Source: Ornithodoros turicata | Taxonomy: Eukaryota > Arthropoda > Arachnida > Ixodida > Argasidae | Length of the DNA: 64,000 nucleotides | Assembly: GCF_037126465.1 (NCBI RefSeq) | Contig: NC_088202.1 | Span: 103,447,962 to 103,511,961 of the forward strand | Direction of reading: 5' to 3' | Shown: positions 46,125 through 58,420 of the stretch, in pieces | Numbering within the stretch: position 1 is the stretch's first letter | Layout of the letters: each line of letters begins with the position of its first letter | The notes under the pieces: generated by a model | Databases searched by the model: none | Told to the model about the DNA's origin: nothing | Seen by the model: only the letters and a program-made list of their open reading frames with translations | Position numbers and translations under genes: made by a program

Positions 46125-47346
46125 GAAGAAGACCTCATGGCTGGCTTCGCCGATTTGGCGCACAGAAAGATTTTCTTCTATTGGGCAGTTCTCCTCATCG
46201 CTGGCAGTGCATATGAAGATGGCAGAACTGGTTGGGAAACGTAGGTACGCTGTTAAAACTGAAAAAAGAAAAGAAAAAGGGCGGGGAGGGTACTTCGAGA
46301 TAGTCTTGCCGTTGTTGGCCACACCACAGAACAGAACAGAACAGGACATTCCGTATCCTGATGTGTTGAAAATGGGAGAATGGGAGGAGGCGCCTATCTG
46401 GGATACATTATGCGTGTCCCAGATAGGCGCGCCTCCCCTGTTTTGAACAAATCAGGACACAGAATGATTATTCTGAATGATCATTCAGATATCATTCGGA
46501 ATGGTGGTTGGCTAGGAGCGCGTTATGTGGTGAAGTTCCGTTTTAACAACGCGCGTCTATAGCAGATACAAGATAATTATGAAAGTATAATATCAAAAAA
46601 TTTTTTCAACGGTAACAAGTTTAGAGGCGAAAGAATTGACTGAGGACGTGATATGTTTGCGCTGTCAGCAGAGCCTCCAGTGACCTTTTGCACATTAAAG
46701 GCTCATTCCACCAGCAAGCCTCTCTGATAGATGCGAAGAAACCGCTCCAGCGAGCCTCGTCAATATTGTCTGAACGTAACTCAGGCAGTATGCCCTACGG
46801 GACTGCACCTTCTTGCCCGTTCTATGGCACTCCTTTCTTCAGTTATTTTCGTCCGCATTGCGAAAGCCAAAGCTCTAATGTTTCCCTCACGGATGGATGA
46901 ATTATTCGTGCGCGGAAGGTAGGTAAAGACTTGCCGGACCAAGCTTATGGTGCTCAGCTACACTTTGAGCCTCCAGATGCGATCCTTTATGTCGGCATAG
47001 CCTGTCGTCTGCGGCACCCTTCTTCTGATATCATTAAGCAGGCTTAGTGTTTCTCCTTATCGGTCCAGAGCCTGTACACTGTTTTAGTAGGCATCCACCA
47101 CATACCATCCTGCCTGCATACCATCGACGACATAAGTCGTGCTACATTGATCTTTCACAGTATGCTACGTGGCTGTACTAGGTCTTCTAAAGGTATTTTA
47201 TAGCTTGTTGTGCCTCTTCGTTGGGTAAGTGTTCCCGCGCAAGAGTAATTTGATCTAACGGACAATTCTCATACAAGTTAACAATTACACAGCATGTGGG
47301 CCTCTCATTGTTTTTCACTCATCCTGGCGATGTTTCTTTTTGTGAA
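46125..47346. other. Unassigned; shares a repeat with the palindrome right arm
   Basis: GGTTGGCTAGGAGCGCGTTA followed by TGTGGTGAAGTTC (46502-46535) is nearly identical to 28552-28590. No gene supported. The remainder shows nothing I can name. Confidence 0.45.
46384..46437. repeat. Near-perfect hairpin
   Basis: GAGGCGCCTATCTGGGA on the left is mirrored by TCCCAGATAGGCGCGCCTC on the right, around a loop of about 10 bases, with one small indel. Confidence 0.8.
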
Positions 47347-47349
47347 TCA

Positions 47350-48236
47350 GGGGTCGGATTCACAAACGCGATCGTAAGTTACGCTAAGATGCGCTAAGAC
47401 GTCGTAGCCCGCGACGCGTGTACGACGGCGTCGTAAGCGCGATTCACAAAGCTATCGTAGTGGAGAGGGTACCCCCTTTGACGAGGAAGAGGAAGTTGCT
47501 CGCTTCCTGTCACGTGCACCTCGGAGAGAAACAGCCAAAGGGTGTGAGACTATGTTTTCGCTATGGTAACGATGACGAAAATTTGTAATCGCACCAATAA
47601 GAGTCGTCCTATTAGAAGAATACGAAGTTGTTCGTCCCCAAATGTTTTGTTACTGCACGTGTTCTTTCGGTAGCCATAATGGATGCCATGCAATCAGAGG
47701 CGAGTTCGATGACACAGCAAATATATTCCCAGTATGTTCGTCTCTGGGAGGGGGTGGGTGAGGCTGTTTTCTAAGCGATGTGTGGCACTCCGTTTTGCAG
47801 CTTTTATGGCTTCTTTTGCCTTTCTTGCAGACAATTTGGAGGGGTGTTTGGGGGTGTCTTAGCGGTGTGTAGGGGATGCTTGAAAAATCCCTGCGACCCG
47901 ATTTTACGGAGCACAAAGTTGAAGCATTTGTGGAAGGTTACCAAGCAAAAAAGTGCCTCAATGTCACTTCGGGGATGGTCTCGAAGGTTCTGTGGCAAAG
48001 TGCTATGCGTTGGCGCGTATTACGAAGTCTTTGTTTCCCGTCACCAAATCTACCGCTGCCAAATAACGCCGCCATCTTTCTTCGTAAGACTGCTCGGGAG
48101 CTCTCGCAGGATTCCGCCGTAAGCTGCGAAGATTTTGCGACGCGCGCCCTTCGTGAATCTACACTTCGTCCTAACTTTCCCGTACGACGGGGTTACGACA
48201 GATTTCGTCGCACGATCTCTTTGTGAATCCGACCCC
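47350..48236. mobile_element. 887-bp MITE, GGGGTCGGATTCACAAA ends, TCA duplication
   Basis: The left end GGGGTCGGATTCACAAA is mirrored by TTTGTGAATCCGACCCC at the right end, both flanked by TCA (47347-47349 and 48237-48239). Subterminal sequence on both sides is rich in GTCGTACG-type words. A 3-bp duplication and G-rich ends fit PIF/Harbinger-type mobilisation. No DDE transposase is present. Confidence 0.8.
47876..48226 (+). CDS. Myb/SANT-like ORF inside the MITE (tentative)
   Basis: A 116-codon frame. Its first 45 residues or so (RPDFTEHKVEAFVEGYQAKK, then TSGMVSKVLWQSAMRW) resemble the helix pattern of the Myb/SANT-like domain of PIF/Harbinger accessory proteins (typical form NFTxxEVxALVE...W..V). 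The second half has no recognisable domain, and it runs almost to the element's terminus. It could be a remnant of the transposon's second protein, captured when the MITE formed by internal deletion. Sequence-only support is weak. Confidence 0.4.
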   Translation: MLEKSLRPDFTEHKVEAFVEGYQAKKCLNVTSGMVSKVLWQSAMRWRVLRSLCFPSPNLPLPNNAAIFLRKTARELSQDSAVSCEDFATRALRESTLRPNFPVRRGYDRFRRTISL

Positions 48237-48239
48237 TCA

Positions 48240-51200
48240 GTGCTAGCTGATTCCTGACTCGTTCGTATTCGCACACACGTTTCATGTAAGGCATAGATAA
48301 ATTAACAGCAGGAGGGAGACATTGGTGTTCTTGCGGAGTGAAGGAATATCCGCCGGACTGCCTTCCCGGTCGTGAAGCAGTCTGGCGGTTATATGTTTCT
48401 CCCGAAGAAAAACGAAGGAAAAGTTCAAGACGGCTAAATCTTTACAATGTGTTTGAGAAAATCCGCGCCATCGCCAGGGCTAAACCGAGTTTGCTTGGTC
48501 GTGAGATAATTCGTTTGTGCGGGGCAAAGTCAAGATACACTCAACGTTCTGTGGTCAGAAGGCTCCAAGGCAAGTAAGGCTTGCTACAGACAACAAGAAG
48601 GCAAGCGCAACCATGGGCACACATGTCGCCGCATACGCAAAAAAACAATCTTTCTGAATAACACACCCAGTACACACAAGCGATAATACTGATGATGCTG
48701 ATAAACATGTTCCCACTTTCCTCCTAACGACCGTTATCTTGGTACTTCCGTTTTCACTCTGTGGCCACACCATAACGGCGAATCGAGGGACTTTTTCCTT
48801 GGCGCGCCCGGGCTGATAGCGTATCTCTGTCGTCGCAGCTTCATAGAGAGAGAAAGAGGAGGAAAAGGAGAGGAGGCCCGAGGAGGCCCGAGGGCACTTG
48901 CGTCTGGGAATCTGTCCCCCTTTGTCCGTTGTGGGTGCGTCTTCCGTGGCGCATGAGCACAAAAGCACTTTGCTGAAAACATTGCTCGAGGTAAGCGGAC
49001 AGACGCAAATTAAGATTTCAATCTTTTTACCCCCACGCAGAATGATGTTTGATAGATAAAAAAACTCGTTTTCTGCACTCTTACCTCTTATTTACCGGTA
49101 TCTGCAGCTGACACGGCAAAAAAGCAGCAACAAAAAAATGGGACTTTCGCCTCGCAGCTTATTTCATCGCAAAACGCGAAACGGAAGAAGCGAAAGAGAG
49201 AGGGAGAGAAGGTAAGAAAGAGAGAAAAAAGCTCTTCGCCGTGTCCTTTCCTTCGACAAAAATGAGAGTACCAGCGCATTCTAAGCGAATGCACCTGCGG
49301 GGGGGTCGAGATGGTGTAAAAGTAATACGGGAAAATGCGGGAACCGCGAAGGGTATTTTCTTTCTCTCTCCTTTTCAGCAGGAAGATCTTGTCGGCGCGG
49401 CCTGGATCGATGTGGAGTGACAATGAAAAAGGCAGCGCATTGGAAGCATCAGTCTCAGGTACACGGCGCGCAACCTTTTTCTCCCTTTGTGGCAAAAGAA
49501 AGCCGCGATAAAGAAAAACAGCGGGAAGAGAAAGCTGAAAAAAAGGAAGAAAAAGACAGAAAAACTATTGCGTCTGTCTATCGTCCGCATGGTGTGCGTG
49601 TTTATTTCTTTCATTCATTCATGTCTTTATTTTTTTGGAATGTTGCTTATTTCTACATCTCTTTAAAGAAGCCCTGTGTTGGTGCAAGATAGAAACCAGG
49701 TGCGCGCTTTAGAAGATCCATTAGCTGAGCCCTGGCACTGCTGAACTAGTGCGCACATCCGGCGTTCTGTGTGTGTGCATGTCCGTAAGGATGCTTACAA
49801 AAATTTACGGGGCTCAGGTTTATACTAAACTGCACGACTGAAGTACACGCACAGTGGGCCACTGTTATCGTTTTCGTGCGCAAGACAGGAAAAGAGTGGC
49901 AATGCTTTATCTCTCGCGAGGCGGCTGCATATGGTAGGCGATTGTTATGGTCAACGATATCTTTGGACGAGTTCTGCTTACGCAAGTCGTGGCTTTATGG
50001 CTGGTAGAAACGGGGTTCTTCCGGGATGCACACTTTCGTGGTAGCAGCATTGTTGACCTTCGAATAACAAGCAATTTTCCCACGTGCGTTGGTGAAAAGA
50101 TGGAAATATATCTGGCTTCTTGTTAGATGACACACGCATGACGTCAGCCTGTTGCGTCTCAGTGCTTCTGAGGGAAATGGACCATCACAGCACGTATCTA
50201 CACGAGCGTGTTTGGAGGGGGTGTAGTGTGTGCGGAAACGCCTACCCAAACGGCACAACGTATTCGAAACGCATATGAATGGAGGGGTTGACTTGTTCCT
50301 GGAGTGCAAAATGAAGCACCACAGTGGTATGACACCTGCCAGCCACCCTATGCACTTGTGGAACCACATTCTGCTGCTTGAGCTAGTGCCCCGTGACAGC
50401 ATTCTGGGTCGCCAGAGACGACGACATCTGTACTGATGAACCAGGCCACAGTGCTGGTCACCTGGTTCTGAAGGTATCCGGTAGAATTATGTTAAACTCT
50501 GGCAGTGAATGACAAGTGGGCATTGTGGGGCGTAAAGTACACCCGTCCCTTTTCTAAAACTAGTTGGATTGTAACTTAACGTCGCTAATTTCACTTTAGT
50601 TCAACAAAGCAACTGTGGCTATGTGCTACAGACGTGTGGACAGATGAAGGGACAGCAGGAAGGAGCTGGAGAGAGACGCGGAACTACACGAACTGATATG
50701 TCTGTTCACGCAGAGACACATGGGAGCGTACATGTCACGTATTACTTCACGGTGCCTTTGATCAAGTCGTACGAGGCTAAATCCCAATAGTACGGAAACG
50801 CAGCCATGACGAATGCATTAGGGTGTATAGATAACACAGAACAGCCAAGTTAACCTGACTAGTTGGAAATAGATGCGCGCAGAGTTAAGATTGATTGCCC
50901 CATAACAGAAAAGGCGGCACCGATGCAAGGCAGAAGCTATGCATCACGGTAACCACAGGACAGAAGGAAACCACTCGCGCGGGGCCGCTTATGAATGGTT
51001 CGGATCGGCTCTTAATTATCGAACCATGCGAAACGCCACTATGGAGAAAATATGCAGTTTAATAGAGACGTGGTTTGGAGATGATACGTAGAAATGGCGC
51101 TATTGCTGGCATTCCAGCGGTGAAACATCTCATGTCGTCATCATTACATATCTATTGCTGCTGTTATAGGGTAGAACCTATATGATTATCCGGACCGCGG

Positions 51201-51940
51201 CACATCGGCTTTCCTTTTCTTTTTCGTTTTCATCGATTGATTTGAAATGCGCGATTACTTGCGTCCTGATTAGCCATTAGAAGAATTTAAAGACTCAAGC
51301 ATCCTAAGGTACCTTCCTCAGTCGATAATAGACACACAGTATTGATAATCAGAACGAGAAAAAAATGGGGAAGGAGTCGCGAAAACGTAAAACTGGCTAT
51401 TGAAGAGTCAATCCAGAGGAACTCTGACCTCCTCACTCCTGACCGCTCGTTGTGTGCTGAAGAAATCTGGAGCCAGATTTTGGGTTCGACAGCTGCTGTT
51501 GGGTGGCGACACAGAATGGACAAGGAACGCTTGAAGAAGCGGACTGGAGGCGAAGGACCGTAAGAAGAAATCCCACGCCCTCCCCAAGACACACGTTCTA
51601 CTTTGTAATAACTAAGAAAAAGACAATAAAGAATAAAGTGTATGAAAGAAACAATAGAAATCACCAGTGACGATCACTTTCCATGTGTCTGCATGTACTT
51701 AAAGACGAAAAAAATCACATAATCTCGACCAACTGGGCTTCTTCGAGAACGTCACCAGTGCTTACAGCACCGTAACTTGGTATTGCACCGGCCAACAACC
51801 CAAGTTTTAAACTATAATCGAATGGTCGAGCGTCCAGAGGAGACAAAATCGTTTGCAGGACTACTACTACGTTACACTCATTGTATTTAGGAGCACCAAA
51901 ATACTGAATCACCCTTCAACTCTTACGTACTTTAAAAGAA
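48240..51940. other. Unassigned non-coding stretch
   Basis: No gene supported. Purine-rich simple sequence around 48845-48900 and 49170-49230. A family A SINE tail is at 50600-50680. Confidence 0.4.
50600..50680 (-). repeat. SINE family A 3' fragment
   Basis: AAAGCAACTGTGGCTATGTG and GGGACAGCAGGAAGGAGCTG match, as complement, the 3' end of the 62961 copy. Confidence 0.65.
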
Positions 51941-52108
51941 TAATAGTGAGTTTTAGTATAACGTACGCTGTCGCCTTTGCTAACGTTAGGAATAGCGTGG
52001 AGGAAATGCGCAAAGCTCTGTTTATGTTTTGGACGTTCGCAGAACCACCAACGATATCCCTTACGTACGCAAAGGCGATAGCGTACTATACACTAAAACT
52101 CTCTATTA
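51941..52108. mobile_element. 168-bp MITE
   Basis: The left end TAATAGTGAGTTTTAGTATA and the right end TAGTGTATAGTACGC (as complement of the end, continuing to TAATAGAGAG) form TIRs of about 75 bases, including a GTACGCTGTCGCCTTTGC block on both sides. The terminal ATAGTGAGTTTTAGTATA is shared with the MITE at 28838. Confidence 0.8.
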
Positions 52109-53449
52109 TCTATGTGACCGGGCTATATGGTGAGGAACCGGTTCAGGCGTATTTTTGCTGATACAGCATTTTAATTGCACCCCGGACTTTTTTGGAATGA
52201 TATCGCCAATATCAACAGAGACAACATTATGGCGCCAATAAGAACGAAAACAACCATGTAATAAGCGCCCAAAACACTTGCGGGCCGCCACCCCAGCCCA
52301 CAGAAGGGACACCTAGTGGTGGGAACATAATACTAGCCGTCAAATTGTGCCTCCTTAATAGGATGGCAGCAAAAAGGAAGCATTGTTGGATAAGCTTATC
52401 GCGTTTTCGGAACAGCTTCGCTTGATCTGCTTTCAATTTACCCAAGCTCTGTGCCATCTGGCGTATCTTCTATACCAACAATAGAAAACATATGCCAAAA
52501 TTGATTGACATTATGATATAGCTTATCCTGGACATCTCTTCAGTGTAGGGTGGTGAAACGTGTCCAGAGTATGGTGCTGCATGACGACATCCATGGCTAT
52601 ACAAACACGAGTACCACTAATACATCGTGCTCGTTTTTGAAACGACCTTTGAAACAGAAGGCTATGTATATCCCGTGTGAGTTCTCAACGCGTCATGTGC
52701 ACGCGGAGATGCCACGGTGCTCTTTGTTGTGTCTTAAGTAGTAATGCGGCTGACCTGCTGAGGTCCGAATTCGCAAAAGTTCGCGAAATTTGAAAAAGCT
52801 CGCTGAGGTTCGACAGCACTGCGCATGCACGTCTATTTCTTTCTCGAATCTGGAAGCAAACGTTTTGCGACTCGACAAACAGCCACGTATTGGTGTTACG
52901 TCGGTACTATTCCATTTTATAGTCAACTTAACCGGGTCCAATAATATTCCATTCGATAAGTCAAAGTGTGTTTATTTGAGCTTGTGCTGGCCAGATGGAA
53001 AACCTCTGGAAATTACCTGTTGTGGGCACCACGTAGCGCGCTCTTGTGTAGTGGCGCAAGGACAAAGTTGCACAAGCAAAAGTCTTTAGTCTGACAAGAA
53101 ATTTAAAAGTTCGGCTAACAGTGGGTTCGACAGTGATCCTCAAGTTCGCGAAAATTCCTTGTGATCACTAATCTCTCCTGCATGGCGTTTCGCTCGAAAT
53201 GCATTGCCTAGTGTTATGTGTATTTTGCTGCGAGAGCTTGCAGCGTGGGCGGAACCACATGGAGGAGAAAACTACAGAGACTTTTATCCGCACGCATGAC
53301 GTTGACGGTGACAGTCAAACGGATTATTTTCACATAACATCGTGCACCTACGCCGGAATCTCAAATCGCGTGGATTCCAGTGCTTTGCCATGTTGATAAA
53401 TTATACTGTATACAACTTCACGTACAAAGTAACGCATAACCTAGGTGAA
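52109..53449. other. Unassigned non-coding stretch
   Basis: Short open frames without motifs. Nothing I can name. Confidence 0.4.
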
Positions 53450-53758
53450 CTAGGAAAAAACCGCCCTTTCCAACAGAAATATACGATCTGATCCGTCAAA
53501 AGTGAACTCTGAGCAGGCGCTGTCGATAATACAAGCCAGCGTCGTCCCAGGGGCTCCGTTATAGTCTCGTAACTTCCAGTTAGTAGAATACTTTAAGTAA
53601 TAGTCATCCTTTCCGTCTTCCTGGACATTTACCTTTCTGTAGTTCCATCCTTTACAATTCTTAGTGCACGACTTCTGAGAGCAGTATTTGTTGGTCTTGT
53701 TATTTTGCAAGAACACAACTTGTTTACCCTTAGCGTCCTCCATGTTGAGTCCTCCCAA
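53450..53758 (-). CDS. Possible coding exon, cysteine-containing, unknown
   Basis: About 100 codons are open, with protein-like composition (balanced charged and aromatic residues, five cysteines: YCSQKSCTKNCKGW then a pair downstream in LACIIDSAC). The style resembles a small secreted tick protein or one exon of one, but I cannot assign a family. The frame has an internal ATG (53743) and no signal peptide, so if real it is an internal or terminal exon. No companion exon was found nearby. Confidence 0.3.
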   Translation of the reverse strand: MGGLNMEDAKGKQVVFLQNNKTNKYCSQKSCTKNCKGWNYRKVNVQEDGKDDYYLKYSTNWKLRDYNGAPGTTLACIIDSACSEFTFDGSDRIFLLERAVFS

Positions 53759-53759
53759 A

Positions 53760-56700
53760 AGCTTTCAAATGAAAGGGGTCTTTTCAAATTACAATTACTT
53801 CCTGCTCCCGCTCAGTGTGTGTCCAGTTGTAATGCACCTAGCGTTCCATCAACTTCCATCACAACCGGTCCGAATACTTCTGCGTCCTACAAATTACTCT
53901 GTCATTGCGATGTGAAATCCTAAGAGCGGTTCCCGGTAATTTGAAATGTTCAATACAACATTCCGACTTATTTCCTCGTCTTCTTACCTTATAGACTCGG
54001 TGGAATGAGGAAATATGTCCCGCACTTGACGTTCCGTCCCTGAGCCAATAGAAATTGGGAACCTACTGGATAACGAATGAAGCAGTATTTTCCATTTAGC
54101 TCATGCATGGCTAAGCGAGAAATATGCAGACTGCCTTCAGAAAGGGCAGCATTTCCTACGTGCGCGTAGATTCACTACGGAAAGCGACTTGATACTCTTA
54201 GTGCGAATGTTAACATGATAGGGCGAGCCCAAGGAGCCAGCAAACGATAACAATTTGTCCTACCTGAAAGCCCTTTCGGCCCTATGTGTCGTCAGTGTCG
54301 CTCCGCCGGCACGCCTATAGTAGAAATATACGCCTCGTCCGTCTGTTTCTTGAAGCGTCATCGAAGGGTAGACGTTTTCAAACATGTATGACGACACGTG
54401 ATGGGAGGAAACTAATATGATTCATGTATGCGCAAACATAAAATCGCACCATGTGAACGGACGCATATGTTGCAATGCGACTTGAAGGACGGTTTCAGTT
54501 ATGTATACATGTGCTTTATTTTCGTTTCTTGCGTTCCTTTTGTGTATACGTGCTGCGCCGTCTATCCTTTTGTGTATCCGCACCGCCTATTGTAATATTT
54601 GCTGCTGGTTCTGCAACTTGTGTTTTTGAAGTTTGTATGGAACGTGTTTTTTTTACTATTTTATATTATGTAGCATAACCGGCATGTGCATCAAGTTGCA
54701 TAACGAGCAGAAAATCCGTGGGGGAGTAGGGGAAATTACTTCTATTTCATGCCTAGTAGTACTGCATTACTAATGTCGTAACTTTCATCAAGTAATGGCC
54801 TCACGTTGGCATTACATATTCCAAGAAGCAATGATAGTATTATTGCGAAATTTTTTATTCCGTGTTAGCGCCGCGAAACAACTGTGGCTATGAGCGGAGT
54901 ACAGACGTGGACAGATGGAGAGAGGACTGGAGACTGGTCAGTGTCAAAAGTGATTGAGATTTCCAGCCTGAACCGGGCATACTTCGTAACACCTAGATTG
55001 ACACAATGCGTGAATTTTGAGCCCAATAAATAAGTAATTGGATTGCGCATTCCCTGACAAAATATAATGCATTACGTTGCTCCTCCACAAAACGTAATGC
55101 ATTAGAATTCCTCATTACCAAGATGGAACGCATTACCGGTGATGCATTACTTTCTACTGCATCTGTCCCTACCTCTGGCTGGCACTGTGTGCACATTTCT
55201 CATGCTCAGCGAGCGTATGGGAATCAACAAATGCGGAGAGTCAGTTGAAAGAGACAGCGATCCTGTGCTTCACGACCCAATTTTTACTATGGCTACCTTT
55301 CTCTCTTTTGGTTTACACCACAAGTGTATTAATCTCGCTGTTAAAGTCCTGCCGCTGATGTTCACTGAACTTCTCGTCAACCACCTTTATCTAGTTGTTG
55401 GTTGGACAACCGAAGTACATGTATATCGCAATGTATACCGGAAGTGCGAGCGCCCAGGGGTCGCCGGGTAGATCAAGGCTGGCTTCTTGTGTGGGAGAGG
55501 TTTACTAGACGGATTTCACATGGTACTATACAACAAGCACAACACACACATAACATACACAACACAAGATCAACGTTACAGGGCGATGCAAATTGCGGCT
55601 ATTAACAAATGAGAGGCAATGAATGATAAATGCTGGCTTCTTCGTGGGCAGATTTGCGAAATGAAGGGAGGCACTGGTGAAACACCTGCCAATCACCAAC
55701 ATGTACTTGAACTTTCCTTGCCTTGTGCTGTTTTAGGGAGGATTCAAAGATTGTGCCCCTTCAGAACTTGTCATTTCCCCTTCCCTCTTCTCCGTCTCGA
55801 CGCTCACAGTGTTGACGTGAGATTAAGTGATAACTTTTGGAAAAACTATCAGAAATCTAACTTCTGCGAGAGCGCCTTTTCTGGATCAGTACATATCCAC
55901 GAAGTTACAAAATATATTTTAAAAAGTATAAAAGTGACTTTGAGAGGAAGACAACTCAAAGCAGCCTCTGTCGCAACTGGTGTCTTTAGCTAAGTGCTAG
56001 CACAATGTCCTCATCGTAGACTCATTAATTTTCTGCGGTGATAAAAGGCATCGTTGGACGGATACGCCATCGAAAAAAGAAGGGGGGGGGGACTTTGCTA
56101 AGACGCAGCAGTTTGCAGCAGCATGATAGGGAACGCCTTTAAAAATTGCCCTATTGTTATGGTCAAGCGAAAGTAACGCGAAAACAATCAGTAAGAATGG
56201 CGCGTCCAGCGGGGCTAGCTCTCATTATTGTACTAATGAGTTTTGAGAAAATTAAATTTCATAGCGAATGGACGCACTAGGATGAAGTAACTCTAGACTT
56301 CTCTTTCTCGATTTCTTTTTCTCTCACGGTGATTATTAAGAATAAAGAACGTAATGATTCAGAATTAACGCGGTGAAATAAGCATGGTCATTGCGTACGT
56401 AAGTGTATTACAGTTACTGGATGGCGACATATCTTTACGCATCCGATCCAGGAGGTCATTATTGCCAGTTGTAAGGTTTTTGTAGGCTCGGACTCTTTGA
56501 CATTCATTTCAAGGACAGAAAATAAACGCTTAAAGCGTGGTACTTATACATCCCAATTGTCTGTAGATATTCTCCACAGGGAAAATCGTAACGCAGCTTA
56601 TTGGCGATGCGAATTTGTCGCAGTGGAGACCTCGTCTACCAAATTCTCTTGCGTGAAGTGCTTTCCCTTCCACTGCTACTCATCGTCTCAAATAATAAAT

Positions 56701-57720
56701 ATCTGGCAATTTATTGCTATTCTGGAGCTTTCATCTCGTAACAGCATAAAAGCTTCATGTAATACGACCAGAGGCGTATAGAGTGCATCGCACACGGAAG
56801 TTAACCATGATGGACGTGTTGTTCCGGACGATCGGGAATGCTTCCCGTTGAGCAAGTACAATTCGCATCAGAGTTAACTTGAACGCCATTTCGGCATACG
56901 CTCCCTGGTGGTGCTGAAAAGAAGTAACGGCGGAGGGTGTCTGGGTCATCTCATTCCAGTTAGAGGGGTGGCCATCGTTATAAAGGCGTTGCTTTCTTCT
57001 GGGCGCTGCCAGGGTGGCCCTCTTACCGCTTCGCAGGCTGGAGCTGTACGCGAGGCTTTCCTGTAGAAAATTCTTGTCGTTCTCTATCTGAATCCGGAGA
57101 TGTCTGAATGCGTGAAGATGTCTTTGCCTCTATCATACCAGAAGAAAAATACAAAGGATTGTCGAAATGTCATGAATTTTTATAAAATTATCGGCGAATA
57201 TTTTTCAGCTACTTTAATCAATCTCTAAAAGATGCAGCGTGTATACCACTGCTACATGTCGTACGACACTGGCACAACGTTGAAGAATATATTAAGGATA
57301 ATGCCGTATCCATGCAAGCTTTGTGTGCCATGTTTTTCATGACGTGTTTGCCTGCTATTGCTCTTAATACAAATACCTCGAAATATGATGAATATTTGGA
57401 ACATTATGGGCGAATATTTAGCAGCAACTTTCATCGATCTCCAAAAGATGCAGAGGACTAATATCTACACATAAAGATGCAGATTGTACCAGTATTTACA
57501 TACGCGTACGGTACTGACACGATGTTGAAGAATAGATCAATGATAATGCGGTGTCCAAAGAGTTTGTTTTCGTTATCTTGATGAAGCTCCCCACTCTCCA
57601 AAGCCAAAATAAAGTTGTTGTTGTTTTTTCGTTATCTTTGCGACTGCATTTTAGTGACGAGTTTACCAGTTATTATTCTTTCGAACTCCTGCATAGTTTT
57701 CCCTGTGATGGGCAAAGTAT
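53760..57720. other. Unassigned non-coding stretch
   Basis: No gene supported. A 124-codon plus frame (55619-55993) has no recognisable motif. A SINE tail is at 54868-54945, a degenerate GTAATGCATTAC patch at about 55060-55150, and a short G run at 56083-56091. Confidence 0.4.
54868..54945 (-). repeat. SINE family A 3' fragment
   Basis: CAACTGTGGCTATGAGCGGA and ACAGACGTGGACAGATGGAG match, as complement, the family A 3' end. Confidence 0.7.
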
Positions 57721-58420
57721 CCAAAGTCGTACTTAAAGCAAAGTACTGCCGTCAGTGGTACGTCAAGTATGTACAGTACAAAGTAATCCCATTTTAAATG
57801 TACAAGGGTCGTTGATTAGGTTGACCGAGACATTTGGTCGAGAAAAATCTCTGAGTAAATGTAAATGAATAAAACTTTCGGAGGAGGACGTGCAATCCTC
57901 CTCCGATCAGTGGCACGTGCAGCAGCAGCTATCATAGCGGCTAGCACCGTGTTTGTAGCTGTAGAACACGACGCATAATCAAGTTCCTTGCGAAGGAGAA
58001 CGTCAAACCACCTGAGATTTTGGAAAGATTACGGGCACAGTATAGAACAAACGATGTCAAGGGGAAGAGTGCACGAATGGTGCAGGCAGTTTGGTGAAGG
58101 ACGTGATACAGTGACCAATGAACTAGATGGACACGGTCATCCGATAGCAGTCCAGTGAACGTCGGCGTTGAGGAAGCCATCCTCGAGATCCGGCGAGTAA
58201 CAGTTCGGGCCATTGCAGCACAGCGTAATTAGACACGAAATTTACTAGATATTTGTCTTTGCATTTCCAGTTGGGTACTTGAATGGAAAGTATTATAGCC
58301 AAAAGTACTAAAGGTGCAGTACAAAGTACACAATTGGAAATGTACTTGAAATAAAGCTCGAGCACAAGTACTTGGAAATGTACTTTAAGTAGTACTGGTA
58401 CTTCAAGTGCTGCTCATTAC
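57720..58420. repeat. Degenerate AAGTACTT-type array interrupted by mariner
   Basis: Palindromic words such as AAAGTACT, AAGTACTTGG, GTACTTCAAGTGC and AGTACAAAGTAC fill 57720-57800 and again 58255-58420. The mariner remnant lies between them, suggesting it inserted into a pre-existing array. Confidence 0.5.
57803..58235 (+). mobile_element. Mariner-type transposon remnant (5' part)
   Basis: Starts after TA with CAAGGGTCGTTGATTAGGTT, a mariner-style terminus. Transposase N-terminus: IIKFLAKENVKPPEILERLR then QYRTNDV, followed after a frameshift near 58055 by VHEWCRQFGEGRDTVTNE, and in another frame VEEAILEIRRVTVRAIAAQ. These are the two helix-turn-helix parts of the DNA-binding domain. The catalytic DDD domain and the 3' end are missing. 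Confidence 0.75.

Noticed and set aside
55619..55993. 124-codon plus-strand frame as a gene
   Set aside because: No motif, no signal peptide and no neighbouring exons.
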